A DNA stretch of 7,002 nt from an uncultured bacterium (GTDB lineage: Bacteria > Bacillota > Clostridia > Lachnospirales > Lachnospiraceae): assembly GCA_905214855.1 (NCBI GenBank), contig CAJMNU010000076.1, forward strand, positions 1-7,002, written 5' to 3'. Below the pieces are notes generated by a model that saw only the letters and a list, made by a program, of their open reading frames with translations, was not told the origin of the DNA and ran no database searches. Below, piece by piece: positions 5,978 to 7,002 of this stretch (position 1 is its first letter; each line of letters starts with the position of its first letter). A program made the position numbers and the translations under genes.

Positions 5978-7002
5978 ATGTCAAAAATCAGAACAAGATT
6001 TGCACCAAGCCCGACAGGAAGGATGCATGTAGGAAACTTGAGAACAGCATTGTATGCATATCTGATCGCAAAACATGAGAATGGAGATTTTCTGTTGCGT
6101 ATTGAAGATACCGATCAGGAGAGATATGTAGAAGGAGCGATTGATATTATTTACCGCACTTTGGAAAAGACAGGTTTGATTCATGATGAAGGACCAGATA
6201 AAGATGGTGGAGTAGGACCTTATGTACAGAGTGAAAGACAGGCTGCAGGTATTTATCTGAAATATGCAAAAGAACTGGTGGAAAAAGGAGAGGCATATTA
6301 TTGTTTTTGTACTCAGGAGAGACTGGAAGGTCTGAAAAAAACAGTAAATGGAGAGGAAATCATGTCTTATGACAAACATTGTCTGGGACTTTCCAAAGAA
6401 GAAGTAGAAGCAAATCTGGCAGCAGGAATGCCATATGTAATCCGTCAGAATAATCCAACAGAGGGAAAAACTACATTTCATGATGAACTTTATGGTGATA
6501 TCAGTGTAGAAAATTCCGAATTGGATGATATGGTTTTGATTAAGTCAGATGGATATCCAACCTATAATTTTGCAAATGTAGTAGATGATCATTTAATGGG
6601 AATCACGCATGTAGTCCGTGGCAATGAGTATCTGTCTTCTTCTCCAAAATATAACCGTTTGTATGATGCGTTTGGTTGGGAAGTACCAAAGTATGTACAT
6701 GTACCGTTGATCACAAATGAGGAACATAAAAAACTGAGTAAAAGAAGTGGACATTCTTCCTATGAGGATTTAATTGATCAGGGCTTTTTAACAGAAGCAG
6801 TAGTCAATTTTGTAGCTCTGTTAGGTTGGTCTCCAGAAGATAACAATGAGATTTTCAGCTTACAGGAACTGGTTGAGAAATTTGATTATCATAAAGGGTA
6901 TAAATTCAGTACTTATGCGACATGGTGGATTCGTCAGGCGATCACAAGAGCAATCGCAGATCAGGCGAGAACGATCCGTATCCCGGTTCATATGGTAGAG
7001 AC
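5978..7002 (+). CDS. gltX: Glutamyl-tRNA synthetase, open at window end, with a chimeric sigma-factor-like 3' end
   Basis: GltX charges tRNA-Glu (often also tRNA-Gln in Firmicutes) with glutamate in the cytoplasm. The start ATG follows AGGAG at 5962-5966. Class I synthetase signatures are clear: [13 protein letters not shown] (8-20, the HIGH-type site), RIEDTD (41-46), a CxC at 109/111 with a later Cys135 as in zinc-containing GluRS, and KLSKR (252-256, the KMSKS-type site). The sequence is normal GluRS through [10 protein letters not shown] and the [12 protein letters not shown] stretch (to about residue 302). It should then continue with a KSPAVFD-like motif and the anticodon-binding domain, for a total near 480-490 residues. 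Instead, from about residue 300 (base 6875) it reads as sigma factor region 2. The frame is still open at the window end. Identity of the first 300 residues is near certain; the last 40 residues should not be trusted as GltX. Confidence 0.95.
   Translation, partial: MSKIRTRFAPSPTGRMHVGNLRTALYAYLIAKHENGDFLLRIEDTDQERYVEGAIDIIYRTLEKTGLIHDEGPDKDGGVGPYVQSERQAAGIYLKYAKELVEKGEAYYCFCTQERLEGLKKTVNGEEIMSYDKHCLGLSKEEVEANLAAGMPYVIRQNNPTEGKTTFHDELYGDISVENSELDDMVLIKSDGYPTYNFANVVDDHLMGITHVVRGNEYLSSSPKYNRLYDAFGWEVPKYVHVPLITNEEHKKLSKRSGHSSYEDLIDQGFLTEAVVNFVALLGWSPEDNNEIFSLQELVEKFDYHKGYKFSTYATWWIRQAITRAIADQARTIRIPVHMVE
6875..7002 (+). other. rpoD: RpoD/SigA region 2 sequence fused in frame to gltX
   Basis: From [18 protein letters not shown] onward the translation is region 2 of the primary sigma factor, including [11 protein letters not shown] (the -10 recognition helix and melting region) and [15 protein letters not shown]. 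This run is among the best conserved in bacterial RpoD/SigA and has no place in a tRNA synthetase. Upstream sigma sequence (the LIQEGN-x-GL-type stretch expected just before it) is absent; GltX occupies that position. The last bases (GAGAC) fit the start of the ETIN motif that follows in SigA. Most likely a misjoined sequence; a true recombination is possible but less likely. Confidence 0.93.

Noticed and set aside
5981..6481. Minus-strand open frame of 166 codons
   Set aside because: It lies fully opposite gltX, is Cys/Phe/Ser-rich as expected for an antisense shadow, and has no ribosome binding site or family resemblance.

Overview
The window comes from an AT-rich Gram-positive bacterium, most likely a gut Lachnospiraceae/Clostridia member. 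The evidence is strong AGGAGG ribosome binding sites 7-11 bases from starts, A/T-ending codons, a DUF2871-type membrane protein, and a large secreted protein that combines InlB-type B repeats with a choline-binding-like wall-binding tail. All genes lie on the + strand.

Layout. (1) Positions 2-415 hold the 3' part of a TetR/AcrR-like regulator, cut by the window start, followed by a hairpin terminator. (2) Positions 510-1600 hold two translationally coupled (ATGA overlap) small membrane proteins. The first is an unrecognised protein with about seven membrane segments and the second a four-segment DUF2871-type protein; a clear intrinsic terminator follows. (3) Positions 1648-2164 hold no intact gene. 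The stretch is very AT-rich, with broken hydrophobic reading frames that look like a decayed membrane-protein gene, and weak promoter-like sites. (4) Positions 2178-5783 encode a 1201-residue secreted surface protein. It has a signal peptide, a duplicated N-terminal module, an unrecognised central domain, a Cys-rich spacer, five InlB-type B repeats, a GTxDD repeat block, a Ser/Gly/Asn linker, and about five wall-binding repeats. (5) Positions 5840-5977 hold a good sigma-A-type promoter and a leader with a perfect 13-bp hairpin. (6) From 5978 gltX (glutamyl-tRNA synthetase) runs towards the window end.

The most striking observation is at the right edge. At about 6875-6898 the gltX frame switches, without losing frame, into the highly conserved region 2 of the primary sigma factor RpoD/SigA and stays sigma-like to base 7002. 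The two genes share a short EKFDY-like motif at the switch. This looks like a chimeric join, most simply an assembly artefact at a contig edge, rather than a real fusion gene.

Functionally, the regulator and two membrane proteins may form one locus (inference from order). The large protein is probably a wall-attached adhesin-like molecule and gltX is housekeeping; nothing in the sequence ties these three blocks into one pathway.
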